Shown: positions 23,390 to 35,805, counted from the stretch's first letter. The stretch is 64,000 nucleotides of DNA from Protea cynaroides (GCA_028583415.1 CM053275.1:83880278-83944277); one strand, 5' to 3'. A program made the numbers and translations. Notes: generated from the sequence alone by a model not told the origin.

Positions 23390-23585
23390 ATGACTTGTAG
23401 CATACAACCTGCAACTTACAACTTGCAGTTTACGGCCTACAATTTACAACATGCAACATATGACCTGTAGCTTACGACCTGCAGTTAACGACTTGCAATA
23501 TGCGACCTGCAGTTTATGACCTGCAGCATATGACCTATAGTATACGACATGCAATATGCAACCTACAGTTTATGACTTGCAACAG
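23390..23585 (+). repeat. 15-bp minisatellite, about 13 units
   Basis: Units alternate between forms such as cgacctgcagttta, tgacctgcagcata and caacttgcagttta, with a period close to 15 bp. Most units contain a variant of gacctgcag and so a PstI-like ctgcag core. Drift between units suggests age. Confidence 0.85.
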
Positions 23586-23660
23586 ACGTTCTGCTTTTCC
23601 AACTTTACTCCACCCATTTTATAAGTAAGAAACCAAAGAAAATATAAAGACAAAAACAAT

Positions 23661-23696
<36 letters not shown>

Positions 23697-26109
23697 GGTA
23701 TTTTAGAAACTAATTTTTATAATAAAGAACAACAAAACCATTATTCTGTGAATCAATCCCCAAAATGTTAGGACCCAATATCATTCTTCCATCACACACA
23801 CAAGAAACAAATGACTTTTGTTATGGTTTGAGGATAAACTAAGCAATGAATAGAGAAGAAACTTAAAAAATACGTATATATAAAAATATTAAAAAAAATC
23901 CTCGTCACTCATGAAGAAGAGGAAAATCTTTTCTTTTCCATGAGCTTCGATGGATGATAAATTTTTGTTTTCTTAACATTTATTAATGTATAGAAGTTTG
24001 ACGTTTCAAAAGTACAAAACACATATAACTAAGGAATGAATAGTGACCAATTAATCCTGTTCGATTAAGACATTACAATCCTAACTTAGGTGTCAATAAT
24101 GCCATTATTTATCCAGTTAATGTGGACAAAGGTGACAGTCGAGAAAAATTAATGTGATAGTATAATGAATCAAGTCATTTATGATCATGTCCCTTATTTC
24201 TCTTATATATATATATATATACAACAAAATATTTGGTTCCATTATTGCCAATTGTCATTTTTGCCAAAAGACGACAACTACCACAAAATACAGTCATTCC
24301 TTGAGCAACAAAACAAAAAAGACAATACGACTAGTAAGTATTACACAACTTGAAATCATATCTTATTGATGAAGCCCTCTATGATACGGAAATGATTTTC
24401 AGTCATCAATGATGTCATGCAAGCAGACGCAGCTCCACAAAAAGATCATAAATGCATCACCAAAAGATCAACTATTGCTGACTATAATCAACGACATCAA
24501 AGCTGGCCTTTTGTCATCTTCCTCCAAATTACAAAACTCATCTAACATGTACATGGAACAACACTATACCTTCTTTTGTTTGTTTCCTTCTTGGAAAAAA
24601 AAAAAAAAGACTCCATGATTATTGTACGAAAACTGAGTTAGATCTCCCATGCAAGTCCAAACTTGAAGGATTTACCATAGTTTAAGGAATTAAAATTAGA
24701 TTAGAATTGATTGGAAACGAGTCCAAATCATAATTAATAATATGCATATTAAACGTGTTTAATACGTTTAATTATTTAAAAAAATGTTGCGAGACTCTCT
24801 ACATATATTAAAAAAAAAACGAAAAAACTCGTTAAAAAAAGATACATGTTTAATACGCACAAATATAATACGTTGACAGTTATTAAAAAATAATAAATTA
24901 AAAAACAAATCATAAAAAAAAAACCCTAAAATTTACTATCGAGGGTTCTATTCCCCAAAGTAAAACAGAACCCTTCATCCTTTCCACGGCCATCGGCATT
25001 CCAACAGTTAAGTCATAAACTCACGATTTGTTCCCCAAATCCCTTCCCCATCGACTTGTTCCCCAAATCCCTTCCATGGTTGTCGACGTGCAAGTATCCT
25101 ACAAGCATATAAGCCATCTGTAGCACCGCCAATTTGAGCTGTGGTCTTCTGTATATAATACGTTTCATTATTTAAAAAAAAAATTACGAGACTCTTTATG
25201 AATATTCAAAAAAATACATAAAAATTATTAAAAATACAATACATGTATAATATGCGTATTTACTAACTATGAACAGCAAATTCAATAGCTTTACAGTGTT
25301 TTTTTCTTCTTCTTTTTTTATGGTAAAAAAAAATTCTACAGTGTTAAACCCATAGTTAGTAAACATTTACTATGAAAATTTTTGCACATTAATTTTATAT
25401 GTGAAGACTTTTCATAACTGTAATATTTTAGTTTTTATGTTTGATGGGATGATGGTTTTTCATTTTATATGTTTGATAGGATAATAATTTTGTGTCGGAT
25501 TTCAAGGATTGGAAGGTTTTTTATTTATAAATTCTATTTATATGTTAATATTTTATTTATTGAATGCTATAAATGTTTATTGCATAGTGAATATATGTTC
25601 GTATTTTCAGTCCCGATTTTTCTACAGGCTACCGTATTAAACACATACCGTATGAATGTCGTACACGTTTTTTAAAAATCGATTATTGGTTCCCATATCA
25701 AAGTCTGACTCTGTTAATACTCGTACATATTCGTATCCGATTTTTTGTCGTATCCAAACTTACTAACTATGATCCAAACACAAAGAACTGAACCAAAAAA
25801 TAGAAACCATTGAAAAACTTAAACCGACCAATAGTGATCGAATGGATTGAAACTGAAAAATTTCAGTTAAATCATGTCATGGAAGAAGCAACTTTCTGTT
25901 AATTTCATAAATGGCAGGTCGTTTAAGAAAAAGATGCCAAAAGTCCCACATTGACGTAATATCGAATCTTTTTGCGTGACACGTGACACGTATCCATTAG
26001 TTCTAATTTCTTATTCACAACAACAAATGTTTGAAAAACCATCAAAGTTGTGAGCATATGACTAAAAATACTTTAAAAGTTATCTGCACACCATGATCAT
26101 GTTGACTAG

Positions 26110-26344
26110 GGATTCAAATCGTCTTCTATAAGGGGTTAGAGAGGGGACTCGGCTCCCACCAATCGATGCCCAACACATGGGCGTCGATTGGATCCTAACT
26201 GGAAAGGTGATTGCCGACAGAGGGTGTCAGCTTATGCATCGGTTCTGATGGAGGGTTCGGATCTATCTGACGCACACGTGTCGGGCATCGACTGGTGGGA
26301 GCCGAGTCTCCTCTCGAACCCCTGGGTGGAGAAGATTTGAATTC
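26110..26344. mobile_element. Foldback MITE, copy 2 (family FB-GATTC)
   Basis: The 235-bp element runs from GGATTCAAATCGTCTT to AAGATTTGAATTC. It is flanked by 9-bp direct repeats GTTGACTAG (26101-26109) and GTTGACTAA (26345-26353), identical at eight of nine positions. The arms pair well over about 60 bp: gactcggctcccaccaatcg on the left with cgactggtgggagccgagtc on the right. Confidence 0.85.
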
Positions 26345-26353
26345 GTTGACTAA

Positions 26354-27049
26354 GTCATATATTTAAGAAAAAAAATCAGCAGCCCCCCATAATAGTTTCG
26401 AAACATTACCTACCACCCACACCTTTCAAAAAATCAACTACACCTAACTAACTGACGGAGGAGACGGAAATCAGCATTAGACATTTTTACCTTTTTTTTT
26501 TTAATTGAAAATTTTTTAAAACTAGTAAAATTACTAATATAACCTTTTTTTTCCCTTTCCTCTCTCCCTCCCTCATCGTTCTCCCCTCTTCAAAGAATTG
26601 CATAATCAATGGATAGTTTAGGGTTCCAAAACAGAATTCAGTTAGGGAAATAAACAACGATTACTTTGTAAATTGAAATCCAGCAAATCTGACAGCCTCG
26701 TTCTCTTATGTCCGATTTCTCCTCTTCCCCAGAACCGGTAATGCCAAAACTGCCATTCCCACAATCGCCCCCAAGCCACAAATACCTTTTAGGGTTTTAC
26801 AGAGATCCAGCTACATTTTATTTATCTTCCATTTATTCAAGTCGATTTTCTTATTCACCTTATTCAACCCATTTGTTCGTGCTTCATTCATTTTTTTAAT
26901 TTGAAAAGATTATATGCAGACGAAATTTTATATAATACACAGGACGCCATCTCTATTCTCTACTCGAATTTGTTATGAAAAATCAAAGTAATGGCAAAAT
27001 ACCGTTTTCTTTCTTTGTTTGGTTCCTGTCAATAGCAAAAGCTGTAAGC
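26354..27049. other. Intergenic, possible gene-fragment-like stretch
   Basis: No domain is recognised. A stretch at about 26560-26900 has gene-like base mix (short frame MSDFSSSPEPVMPKLPFPQ at 26708) but no family match and no splice structure I can support. The flanks of 26385-27765 have weakly inverted sequence that recalls MULE arms, without a clean target duplication. Confidence 0.35.
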
Positions 27050-27553
27050 ACAATTAATGTGAAAAGAGCATGAGGGAATAGATCTGAGTCGATCCATATC
27101 TGGTTTAGTTCTAGTGCGAGCAACTTTCCCTCCAGCCATGGCTGCTCCACTTGAAACCCTGGCTCTCTCCTTAAAAACTCAACTCGACCATCAGATCTCA
27201 CTCATAATCAATCTCTCTTTGTCATTACACTAGAAATCACCCTCTATTGACGCACCTGGGGTTGAGAGCCATGATGACCTTGCAATCCTGAGAATTTGGG
27301 GACAATTAATGTGAAAAGAAGATGAAGGAATAGATCTGAGTCAATCCATATCTGGTTCAGTTCGAGTGCGAGCAACTTTTCCTCCAGCCAAGGCAGCTCC
27401 TCCTAAAACTCCAACCCTCTCCTTGAAAACTCAACTCGACCATGAGATCTCACTCATAATCAATCTATCTTCATCATTAAACCAGAAATCACCCTCTATT
27501 GATGCACCTGGGGTTGAAAACCATGATAAACTTGTATTCCTAAGAATTTGGGG
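27050..27553 (+). repeat. ~252-bp tandem duplication
   Basis: The block starting acaattaatgtgaaaaga occurs at 27050-27301 and again at 27302-27553, in direct order and without spacer. Both end near agaatttgggg. Copies differ by scattered substitutions. Both carry the words gaatagatctgagtc, tccatatctggtt and gcacctggggttga. A 69-residue frame in copy 2 is broken in copy 1, so coding is unlikely. Confidence 0.9.
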
Positions 27554-28660
27554 TTTTCACCTCCTTAATGAATGAGGGTAAAAGCGTCTTTCAATATATC
27601 TTTTAAGGTATTATTGTCTAAATCAAATTTATTTTTAGAAGATATCAGCAATTAACAGATTCATTAAACGGAGTGGATCTATTTGATTAATGGTGATAAA
27701 TATTTGAATGATAGTTGATGTTTTTTGAAAAGTAGAAAGAATGATTATGTGGGTAATTAATTATTTTTCTATATTTTTAATATATGAAAATCCCATATTG
27801 AAACGATAATAACCTAATAAAAGATGGTTAAGAGAAACCGATTGAAAAAACATGAACTGGGCCCACCATGCGAAGGTGTGGCGAACGGGGATACCATCTG
27901 GTGTAGTGTCGGCACAATGTAGTGCTGGCATAACGTTTTTGTCCGGGGAATATGAGACCGCATAAACTTCTCCTAACTCACCACGTGTGTTTTTTTTATT
28001 GGACAGAACAGAGTTGGAATGGTAATGGTTGATGAGTAGCTTTATACGCTACTGTCATGGGTAAATTAGTGATCTGACAGCTCCACTTTTAAGGCTGTCT
28101 CTGCTACTCTGGGAGTGGGACCCAGTCTCTGAATCCAATCCGAATTAGCAGTGTTTACTCAATTTCTGGATGTGGGTCCTATTATGGACCCCACTTATTC
28201 AAACACTAATGATTCCCCTCCCCTTTCACTTTATTCTTGCCGGTTACCCATTTTTAACTCTTTTTTTTCTTACCTTAATTATCTTATGTAATTTTTTTTT
28301 TTTTTTAAATTTCACATATTTCTTTGTATTTTGTTTTTAAGTCATCTGACTCTAAATTTGCGATTAATTTCATGCACATCCAGCCATTAAGTTGATTTAT
28401 AGAAAATACAAAATATTACCCCCTCACAACTTGACAATCAACTAACAATTTAGGAATTCAATTGAAAGAAGAAAAAAAAAAAATAAGTATTTAAAAAAAT
28501 AAATATGTCATTTATGATTTAGATTTAGATGAAGGTGAGATAGTAACTTAATAAATTTGAAAGAGTAGTTTTGTCATTAAAAAATTATAAACTATGTTAC
28601 ATCATCACTAAGTAGAACTGTTTGTTATGACAAGGTTTGTTTGATACATATTTAGTTGAT
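27554..28660. other. Intergenic, nothing recognised
   Basis: No gene, RNA or complete mobile element was seen on either strand. There are T runs near 28261 and 28292 and an A run near 28470. Confidence 0.5.
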
Positions 28661-28663
28661 GAA

Positions 28664-28800
28664 GGGATTCACATAGTTTGCTCCCAGTGGTTTTGGGAGG
28701 ATGCGGTAACCTTATCAGGATGGTCTCCACGTGACTCTCAGGTAAATCTGAGACTCATGTCGGAGCTAACACCCCCTGTCAGTTAGGTTTGTGAGGTGCA
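28664..28800. mobile_element. Truncated foldback MITE (one arm)
   Basis: The sequence ggattcacatagtttgctcc and following words (ggtaaccttatcaggatgg, ctgagactcatgtc, acaccccctgtcag) follow in order the arm of copy 4 at 55857-56099. The second arm is missing. It lies about 130 bp before the complete copy 3. Confidence 0.55.
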
Positions 28801-28931
28801 TGAAATTAATTATGAAATTAAGAATTGAATGACTTAAAAGCAAATTATAGAAGAAGAAGAAAGGGGGGAGAGGTTAAGAATTTACTCTATGGATTGAGAG
28901 AGTAATAAAAGTAAAGAAGGGTGTACAAGCC

Positions 28932-29163
28932 GGATTCAAATCGTCTCATCCTTGAGATTCGGGAGGCGTGGCGGCGACCCCACTGGATGGTCACCATGTG
29001 GAGGTCGGATGAATCTGACCCCTCCGTTCGAGCCGACACTCTCTTGTCGGCTCGGCTTGTCAGCTTGAATGGGGGGTCGGATTCATCCGACCTCCACATG
29101 GCGACCATCCAGTGGAGTCGCTATCACGCCTTGAGAATCTCAGGGATGAGACGATTTGGATCC
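28932..29163. mobile_element. Foldback MITE, copy 3 (family FB-GATTC)
   Basis: The 232-bp element runs from GGATTCAAATCGTCTCATC to GATGAGACGATTTGGATCC. It has a perfect 9-bp target duplication GTACAAGCC (28923-28931 and 29164-29172). The arms pair nearly over their whole length, for example atgtggaggtcggatgaat on the left with attcatccgacctccacat on the right. This is the best preserved copy and defines the family. Confidence 0.92.
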
Positions 29164-29172
29164 GTACAAGCC

Positions 29173-30066
29173 AGTGGGATTTATTGAAATCTTATTTTTG
29201 TTGGAAAATAAAAATACAATAAGAATAGCAATTCACTTGTAGGAGAGAGAAAAAAAATCTAGATTTCCATGAAAAGAGAGAAAGAGAAATACACGTGTCT
29301 TCTTCCCTAAAATAAGAGTTGATTGTTGTCGGTCCATTGTCATTTTAAGAGTATCAACTGCTACAATGCATCGTTACATTTATTGTAGAAAAGACAAAAT
29401 GATGACACAAATATTGCATCGTACCCATTTTTGTTTTAGTTTTTTCATACTATTAATTATCATACCAGTTTAGTATGTTTTTTTATTTGATATCATGCAT
29501 GTACGTTTTATATTCAATATATATACGGTTTCATATAAAATTTAGTTTTTAAGAAATAAATTTTTTTTTTAAATTTAATAATATAAAACTTAATATTAAA
29601 AATTATATTGATATGTATTGGATATGATTTTAATATTCACAATTAGTTCGATTCATAATACTGATATCGTACCATACTGGTTTCAATTCCTTTTTTTTTT
29701 TAAATAGGGATTAGATTTTCAAAATAAAGAAAAATTATGTAATTATTTTCTAGTCAAGGAGATGGATGTAATTTTGTTCTACTTTAATATAAATTATTTA
29801 ATTGAAAACTGCCAACCTGACATATCTTCCCCTGAGACTAAAGAGGAAGAATTTATGAAAAGTATTAATTCAAATGGAAAAGAAGCCATGAATCATCTCT
29901 GACATCATTGATATTTAGGGTTGGTTGTTGGTACTTTATAACTCCAAATTCAATGGCTTCAATGACTCTCACTCATTGAATATCCCTTCCTTTATTTCAT
30001 ATGCTTTAAATTCATTCACTTTAACTTCTAATGTGTCTTTTATTTTTTTTCCTCTTTTTTTTTTTT
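29173..30066. other. Intergenic, nothing recognised
   Basis: AT-rich sequence with T runs near 29560 and 29690 and no recognisable gene or element end. Confidence 0.5.
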
Positions 30067-30516
30067 TTGGGTCGATTTTGAGATTGAATCGATAATCTAG
30101 ACTGAGCAAGTTCTAATTAATTCGAACTTAACTGTTATCAGACGTGTTTCTAATTGAGGTATGACATATTTTATTGGTCTTGATTCTGTCTAGGCTAATT
30201 TTGGCCTAAAAATATGATCGATGAGCCTTGACCAGATCAATTTAGATTGAATATTAAATCGTAACATCACTACTTCAGTATTCTAGATGGGCTTAATGAG
30301 TTTCATACCTAATTTCCAATTCGAACCAGTTCAACACCAACCTGATAAGTTAAGCCCAATAACAATTTGAAGCCGAACTGGCTCGTTAGTTAATGTATAC
30401 AGTACACTCTACCCAGCTCAAACTTCTTAATAAACATGTTTTGATCAAACCCTATAAAATCCAACATCGACTTGAAGCAAATCAATACTGACCCGAACCG
30501 GCTCATTTCACCCCTA
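30067..30516. mobile_element. Decayed hAT-type element, copy A
   Basis: Inner words match the copies at 31219 and 32890: cgataatctaga, gaggtatgacatat, taatgt.tacagtaca, aacttcttaataaacatgtt and aaatccaacatcga. The right end is tttcacccctat, where the better copy has ttgacactcct; the left end is lost in a T run. No target duplication can be read. Confidence 0.55.
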
Positions 30517-30551
30517 TACTTATCTTTTCCAACATCTCAAAAGTTGGTGTC

Positions 30552-30690
30552 TAAATCTTCTCTTCCATGGCTCCTCGACTGCCATCCTATTCAATTGTTG
30601 GAGGGGTGAGCCGGCTCAAACTCTAACCCCCTCCAATGGTTGGATGGGGTGGGAGCCGAGGGGAGTCGTGGAGGAGAGAATTCGGTTCCC
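30552..30690. repeat. Short nested foldback
   Basis: The outer arm ccatggctcctcgactgcc pairs imperfectly with a right arm near 30640-30680 (gggagccgaggggagtcgtgg). An inner arm, caattgttggaggggt, pairs with accccctccaatggttg. It may be a distant relative of the FB-GATTC elements, since it ends gaggagagaattcgg, but the terminal motif is not clear. Confidence 0.5.
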
Positions 30691-31218
30691 AAGAATTAAA
30701 ACCAGATTCACAATTTTTTAAGGTAATTTTTGTCATCTTTAAAATCCAGAGAAGAGTAAGGTGAGAGTTGGACCGACGGTCAGGGAACTTTTTATCAGAG
30801 TTGAATCAAATGTGGGGCCCTCCACCTTGTCCGTGACAGAAAGTCCACATCGCTTTGCAGATTTTTGCAACCTGTCCATTGATGGGTAAACAGAACAAAT
30901 GAGAGGGTGAGTTTTATTATTGTGTTGGAGTGGATCAGCAGGCACTCATATGGTTATGCATACCAAATGATTATCAGCCGTTGGATCTACTCTGGACTCT
31001 CTCATACACGTCTTATGATTCTCAACCATTGGATTTACTCTGAACCCTCTAAATCCCCCCTCCTTTTGCTTCTTTTACCCACCCAACTGGGTGTCACCCA
31101 CAAAGGAAAAGCCCACATCCTTTCCTTGCTTCTTCCTAATGTATTTGGGGGTTAAAATGATTCACCTTTTCCCTCTCCGTTTAGAGCTTTTGTCAAGAGA
31201 GGCCCATATACTCTTTTG

Positions 31219-31687
31219 TAGGGGTGTCAATTTTAGGACTAAACCGATAGTCTAGACTAAATTGGTTCAAATTAACTTGAAATTGATCTAGACTGAATTA
31301 TTATTGGACATATTTTAAGTTGAGGTATGACATATCCTATCGATTGTAGTCTGGTACGAAAAAAAAGTGGATCGATGAGTCCGAATCCGATAATGGTCCA
31401 AACCAAATCGATTTAGATCAAATATTAAACCTTAACTTCACTAATTCAGCCTTCTAAATGGCCTTAACAGGTTTCTTACCGGGCTTTCAATCCGAACCAA
31501 CCCAATAACAACTCAATAAGCTAAACCCAACAATAATCCGAAACTGGACTGACCCATTAGTTAATGTTCATAGTACAGCCATCTGGCCCAAACCTCTTAA
31601 TGGACATGTTTTGGTCAGAGCATATAAAGTCCAACATTGATTTGGCTCGAACCAAAACTAACCCAAATCGACCCGTTGACACTCCTT
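31219..31687. mobile_element. hAT-type non-autonomous element, copy B
   Basis: The left end TAGGGGTGTCAA and right end TTGACACTCC give an inverted terminal repeat with one mismatch. Inner sequence is shared with 30067-30516 and 32890-33361. The 8-bp flanks do not agree well, so the target duplication has decayed or the ends are shifted by a base or two. No coding capacity. Confidence 0.7.
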
Positions 31688-32889
31688 TTGCTTTGTTCAA
31701 TTTTGACCCTCTTACTAGGGGTTCCACACCCCTAAGTGGGACTCACATTGTAATGCCTTTTAACCCACATCTAGAGTTCTTCTAGGGTTCATCTTTTATA
31801 CCAAATATTATGGTCCGGTCTACATCGTAAAAGATGCACCTATTAACTGATTTCTCGTTCCCACTTATAAAGCAAAGATCCTTTGTGGCCTTCAGTTAAT
31901 CAGTTAAGTCCTTCCTAGCTAGCTGACACTTTATGAAGAAAGGGGACGATTTTCGTACATGCATGGACCATATATATGGAAAGGGGTAATTTTGTGATTA
32001 CTCTTCTTCATACAATGGTTGAAAATACGACCATATATGTACATGGTCGTATACGAAAACTTTTGCCATAAAAATATTTTTTGACAAATATTTTACTAAG
32101 AAACGCTTATTTTTGAATAATTTGTCCTTAACTTTTTTATTTATTTATTTATAACATCTTAGTTTTTCTAGCAAACAGGCTGCCATTGGTAACATTCTTC
32201 TGAATTGTTTTTTTTTGGAACAATATTTTGTAAAAGTAATAAAAGTATTTCTGTTATTGTGCCTTCCAAACACCTTATTTTTTTTTTTATATTCCAAAAA
32301 TACTTCTTACTCAATACTATCAAACGGGTTTCTTTCTTATAGAAATATTTCTTAGAAACAGAAACATAAAAATAATTATTTGACCTATAAACATTTAAAA
32401 AAAAATGGAAATGTTAGCAATGGTTATCAATCCAATGGGATTATAGTCTCTCTCTCTCTCTCTCTCTCTCAAAACCTGTAATATCAATTGAAACTCTCAT
32501 TTGAACCATTTTTGTTTGGGATGATTATTGCATGGACCAATGCCGGCTTTCCTTGGCTGAGGCCAATTTAGATAAATAATGGGCAATCAACAAGACAAAG
32601 TGTCAGGCCCAATCTATAAACATAATCCATTTTGTAAAAAGCGTGGGCCATCAGGTGATCTTCTCCTGTCGCCAACCGCGCCAGTCATCCATCGAATGGG
32701 TTAGGATGTATCATCACGTATTCTGTGTGTGTGCGATCTTCTCTTATCGCCCAACCACCCCAATCGTTTATCGAACAAGCTAAACAAGCTGGGATGTGTC
32801 AACACACACTCTATGTGTGTGAATGGAAACTTTTTTTTTGTGGATTAGTAGATGTGGGAATGGATACTTGGTCCTCCTTTTGCTCCCCT

Positions 32890-33361
32890 TAGGGGTGTCA
32901 ATTTTGGGATCGAACCGGTAGCCCATACCAATCCGGCCCGAATTACCCTGAAACTGATCCAGACTGAGCTGATAGTGGACATGTTTCGGGTTATCATGTA
33001 ATACTTCTTGGTCCCAGTTTAATCCGAACTAGCTCAAAACACTGTTAAGGCAAATTGTCCAAGCCCGATCCAAACTATATTCTAACCCGAATAAAACTGA
33101 TTGTTTGGGATTTTGACATTTGATTGTCAACTCCATCAGTACCAAAGTAAAATGACATCTATATTGGGCTAGTAAATGGATCCAAAATCAAACCAGCCTG
33201 AAGTCAGCCCAATAACAAATCGATACTAGACCAGCCCATTAGTTAATGTGCACAGTGCAGCCCACCTAGCCCAAACCCCTTAATGAACATATTTCGGTCA
33301 GACTCAATAAAACTCGACATCAATTTAGCCCGGGCCGAAACCCGCGGATTGACACCCCCTA
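32890..33361. mobile_element. hAT-type non-autonomous element, copy C
   Basis: The left end is TAGGGGTGTCAATTTTGG and the right end GGATTGACACCCCCTA. Inner words taatgtgcacagtgcagcc, aaacccctta and aacatatttcggtcaga align with copy B. The flanks share CCCCTT at slightly shifted positions, so the 8-bp duplication is not exact. Confidence 0.72.
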
Positions 33362-34716
33362 CCCCTTGGGTAAGTTTTGAATCATACATTACAGAAACCA
33401 TTAACAAATTCAAATTTGGTTGCAATCGATTAGAACTGTTTTTTGTAATCGTCATCATCAGTCACATCTAATATATCATCTCTCTCCATCATCACACATT
33501 AAAGTGGTTCATCTAAAACCTAAACTCTTTGACTCAACAAGAACTTAGTCTTAAGAAAGTAAAAAAGAATTTTTTTTGAAAATAAAGTTTCAGTCTTTAG
33601 ATGGGTTAGTACAACTGAACAAGTAGGTTTACCTGTATTGTTTCTTCAAGTAAGCTTTCATACCATGACTCCTCTTTTTGAGTTAGATAATCCAATCATT
33701 ATCTTAAAAAATGAATCATAAAACAGCCGATTCGACTCAGAATTTATCAGGGTTGAGTCTGATTAACCCCGATTCATGAATTAGATTATTCAATCATGTT
33801 TTGAAAATCGGATCAGAAACAATTGATGAATCTGCTGATTTTTTCATGTGGATTGAGTCCAATAAAGTTAGGAGAGTCCATCCGAGTCAACCCAATTCTG
33901 GCTGAGTTTGATTCATTCCCACCTGATTACAAGACGATTCAAATAGTGGGAAAAAAAAAAAGAAGATAGAGGGGTTCCATTGATGATGACAATATCAAAT
34001 AATAATATTAATAATAAACAACGATCTCATTCAACTCCCTTCATGCAGTTGGCCTTCCTTTTACCAAAAAAAAAAAAAAAATGCTGGCCTTCCCTCTCCT
34101 TGAAAGACACTCGAAAGTGAAAGATTAGGAAAGAAGAAGAGAGAGAAATTGTTAGAATAGAAATTATGAGAAAAGCATAAGTCTTTATTGACTTAGATCA
34201 CATCATAATTCTAACTCAGATGTTTATATTTAGTGTAAGCGCCCATTATTATCAAATTCCAAAACTTTTCCGTTTTAAGACATCTACTGAAATACCCAGT
34301 CAAAAAAAAAAAAATAATAATAATAATAAAATAATAATAATAAAAAACAATTTACAGTTATTATTTACTTGCTAGTAAAAAAAATCCAATACTAGAATAT
34401 TTAATTAAGTAAAAATGAAGATTATTATAATCTAAGAGTCTTTATCTTTTAAAATACATGGGAGTTGGAGAAAAGGCAAAACACAGAGATATGGAGAAGA
34501 AGGAAAGGTGGTTCAACCACCATTAACTCATCTTTGATCAAAGTCAGAATCTCCCAATGAAAAAGCTCTCACTGAATCATTTCCTCCTCTCTCTCTCTCT
34601 CTAAAATCTTTAGTTTGATTTATAATTCCCTCTGATCGATCCATGTCTGCCTCTGCAATCCCAAGGAGGATAAGCTTCTTCAATCTTCATTACCCATCTC
34701 CCAAAAAAACGAACCC
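33362..34716. other. Intergenic and upstream region of the metalloproteinase gene
   Basis: No gene is recognised. There are A runs near 33950 and 34066, an ATA tract near 34313-34342 and a CT tract near 34587-34602. The metalloproteinase promoter should lie in the right part, but no clear TATA box at a fitting distance was found. Confidence 0.5.
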
Positions 34717-35805
34717 ATGTTTCCATTTTTCAGTTATTCTTTCTCTCTCTTCCCCTCCTCCTTCACCTTCCTCTCTCTCTCCCTTCTCCTCCTTTCCCTC
34801 CCTTGTTTTCCGGCCAGACCCTCACCAGGGACGTTAACATTCAACAAAGCAACCGTTTTACCTGTCAACGACATGAATGCCACTTGGCATCAGTTTGAAC
34901 GGTTCCTCGACTTCACCAAAGGTAGCCACGTCATCGGCCTGTCGGAGCTGAAGAAGTACTTTCACCGGTTCGGTTATCTCTCCATACCCGATATGAACTT
35001 CACCGACTCGTTCGATGAACCATTCGAATCGGCAGTGATCCATTACCAATCAAAACTCGGTCTCCCTATCACGGCTAAGCTCGACTCGGATACGCTCTCG
35101 CAGATCATGTTGCCTAGATGTGGCATGAGCGATACGCACATGTTGCATACGACTCGGCACTTCGCGTACTTCCCAGGTGAGCCAAGATGGAATCGCCCGA
35201 GTCCGACGAGTCTTACTTACGCGTTCTCGCCGGATAATATGATCCAATACGTGAACGCGTCGGAAATACGCGCGGTTTTTGAACGGGCTTTTACTCGGTG
35301 GGCTGCTGTTATACCGGTGAGTTTCTATGAAACAGAGTTTTATGGATCGCCTGATATTAAGATTGGGTTTTATAGTGGGGACCACGGAGATGGACAGCCG
35401 TTCGATGGGGTGCTTGGAGTGCTCGCACATGCATTCTCGCCTGAGAATGGGAATTTCCATTTGGATGCAGCAGAGAGGTGGGCGGTTGATTTTGGGAAAG
35501 AAAAATCAAAGGTAGCCGTTGATTTGGAATCAGTTGTAACACATGAGATTGGACATGTGTTAGGACTGGGTCATTCATCAGTTAAACAGGCGATTATGTA
35601 TCCAAGCTTGATTCCAAGGACTAAGAAAGTGGGGTTGAAGCTTGATGACGTGGAAGGGGTGCAGGCCCTGTATGGTTCAAACCCGAATTTCAGGTTCAGT
35701 TCTTTGTGGGCTTCTGATATGTCCACAAATCAAGCTGTTGGTTCAAGATTCCGGTCCTCAAAGTGGTTTACTATCATACTTTTCTTCTTGTGTTTGTGTA
35801 TATAA
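34717..35805 (+). CDS. Plant matrix metalloproteinase (matrixin), intronless
   Basis: A 362-residue zinc endopeptidase, close to the usual length of plant MMPs (about 340-380) and, like them, without introns. A hydrophobic signal segment covers residues 3-30. The propeptide with a peptidoglycan-binding-like fold covers about 55-130 and ends in the cysteine switch PRCGMSD (133-139), whose C135 keeps the enzyme latent. The catalytic domain has the zinc site HEIGHVLGLGH (276-286), catalytic E277 and the Met-turn AIMYP with M294. Structural-zinc and calcium region GDHGDGQPFDG (221-231) is present. The C-terminus SSKWFTIILFFLCLCI fits a GPI-anchor signal. Possible N-glycosylation sites are N54 and N94. 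Expected role: remodelling at the cell surface or apoplast. The ATG at 34717 is chosen because it gives the signal peptide. Two upstream ATGs lie out of frame. All key residues are intact. Confidence 0.94.
   Translation: MFPFFSYSFSLFPSSFTFLSLSLLLLSLPCFPARPSPGTLTFNKATVLPVNDMNATWHQFERFLDFTKGSHVIGLSELKKYFHRFGYLSIPDMNFTDSFDEPFESAVIHYQSKLGLPITAKLDSDTLSQIMLPRCGMSDTHMLHTTRHFAYFPGEPRWNRPSPTSLTYAFSPDNMIQYVNASEIRAVFERAFTRWAAVIPVSFYETEFYGSPDIKIGFYSGDHGDGQPFDGVLGVLAHAFSPENGNFHLDAAERWAVDFGKEKSKVAVDLESVVTHEIGHVLGLGHSSVKQAIMYPSLIPRTKKVGLKLDDVEGVQALYGSNPNFRFSSLWASDMSTNQAVGSRFRSSKWFTIILFFLCLCI

Larger units (their letters stand above)
21569..26109. other. Intergenic, repeats only
   Basis: No gene is recognised in 4.5 kb. 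The stretch holds two minisatellites (23238-23340 and 23390-23585), TA tracts near 23660-23692 and 24204-24220, and A/T-rich sequence. Two related stretches near 24735-24870 and 25150-25260 share aatacgttt, gcgagactct/acgagactct and atacatgt words and look like an old duplicated repeat. Confidence 0.55.

Noticed and set aside
23238..23585. Repeats with short spacing considered as a CRISPR-like array
   Set aside because: No uniform repeat with unique spacers; it is a minisatellite in a plant genome.
28887..29187. Overlapping frames of 73 and 88 codons on both strands, both reading MWRSDESDP
   Set aside because: The same words on both strands come from the inverted arms of foldback copy 3, not from a gene. 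The same holds at 57087-57416.
35050..35578. Minus-strand frames of 136 and 73 codons
   Set aside because: Shadows of the metalloproteinase gene on the opposite strand.
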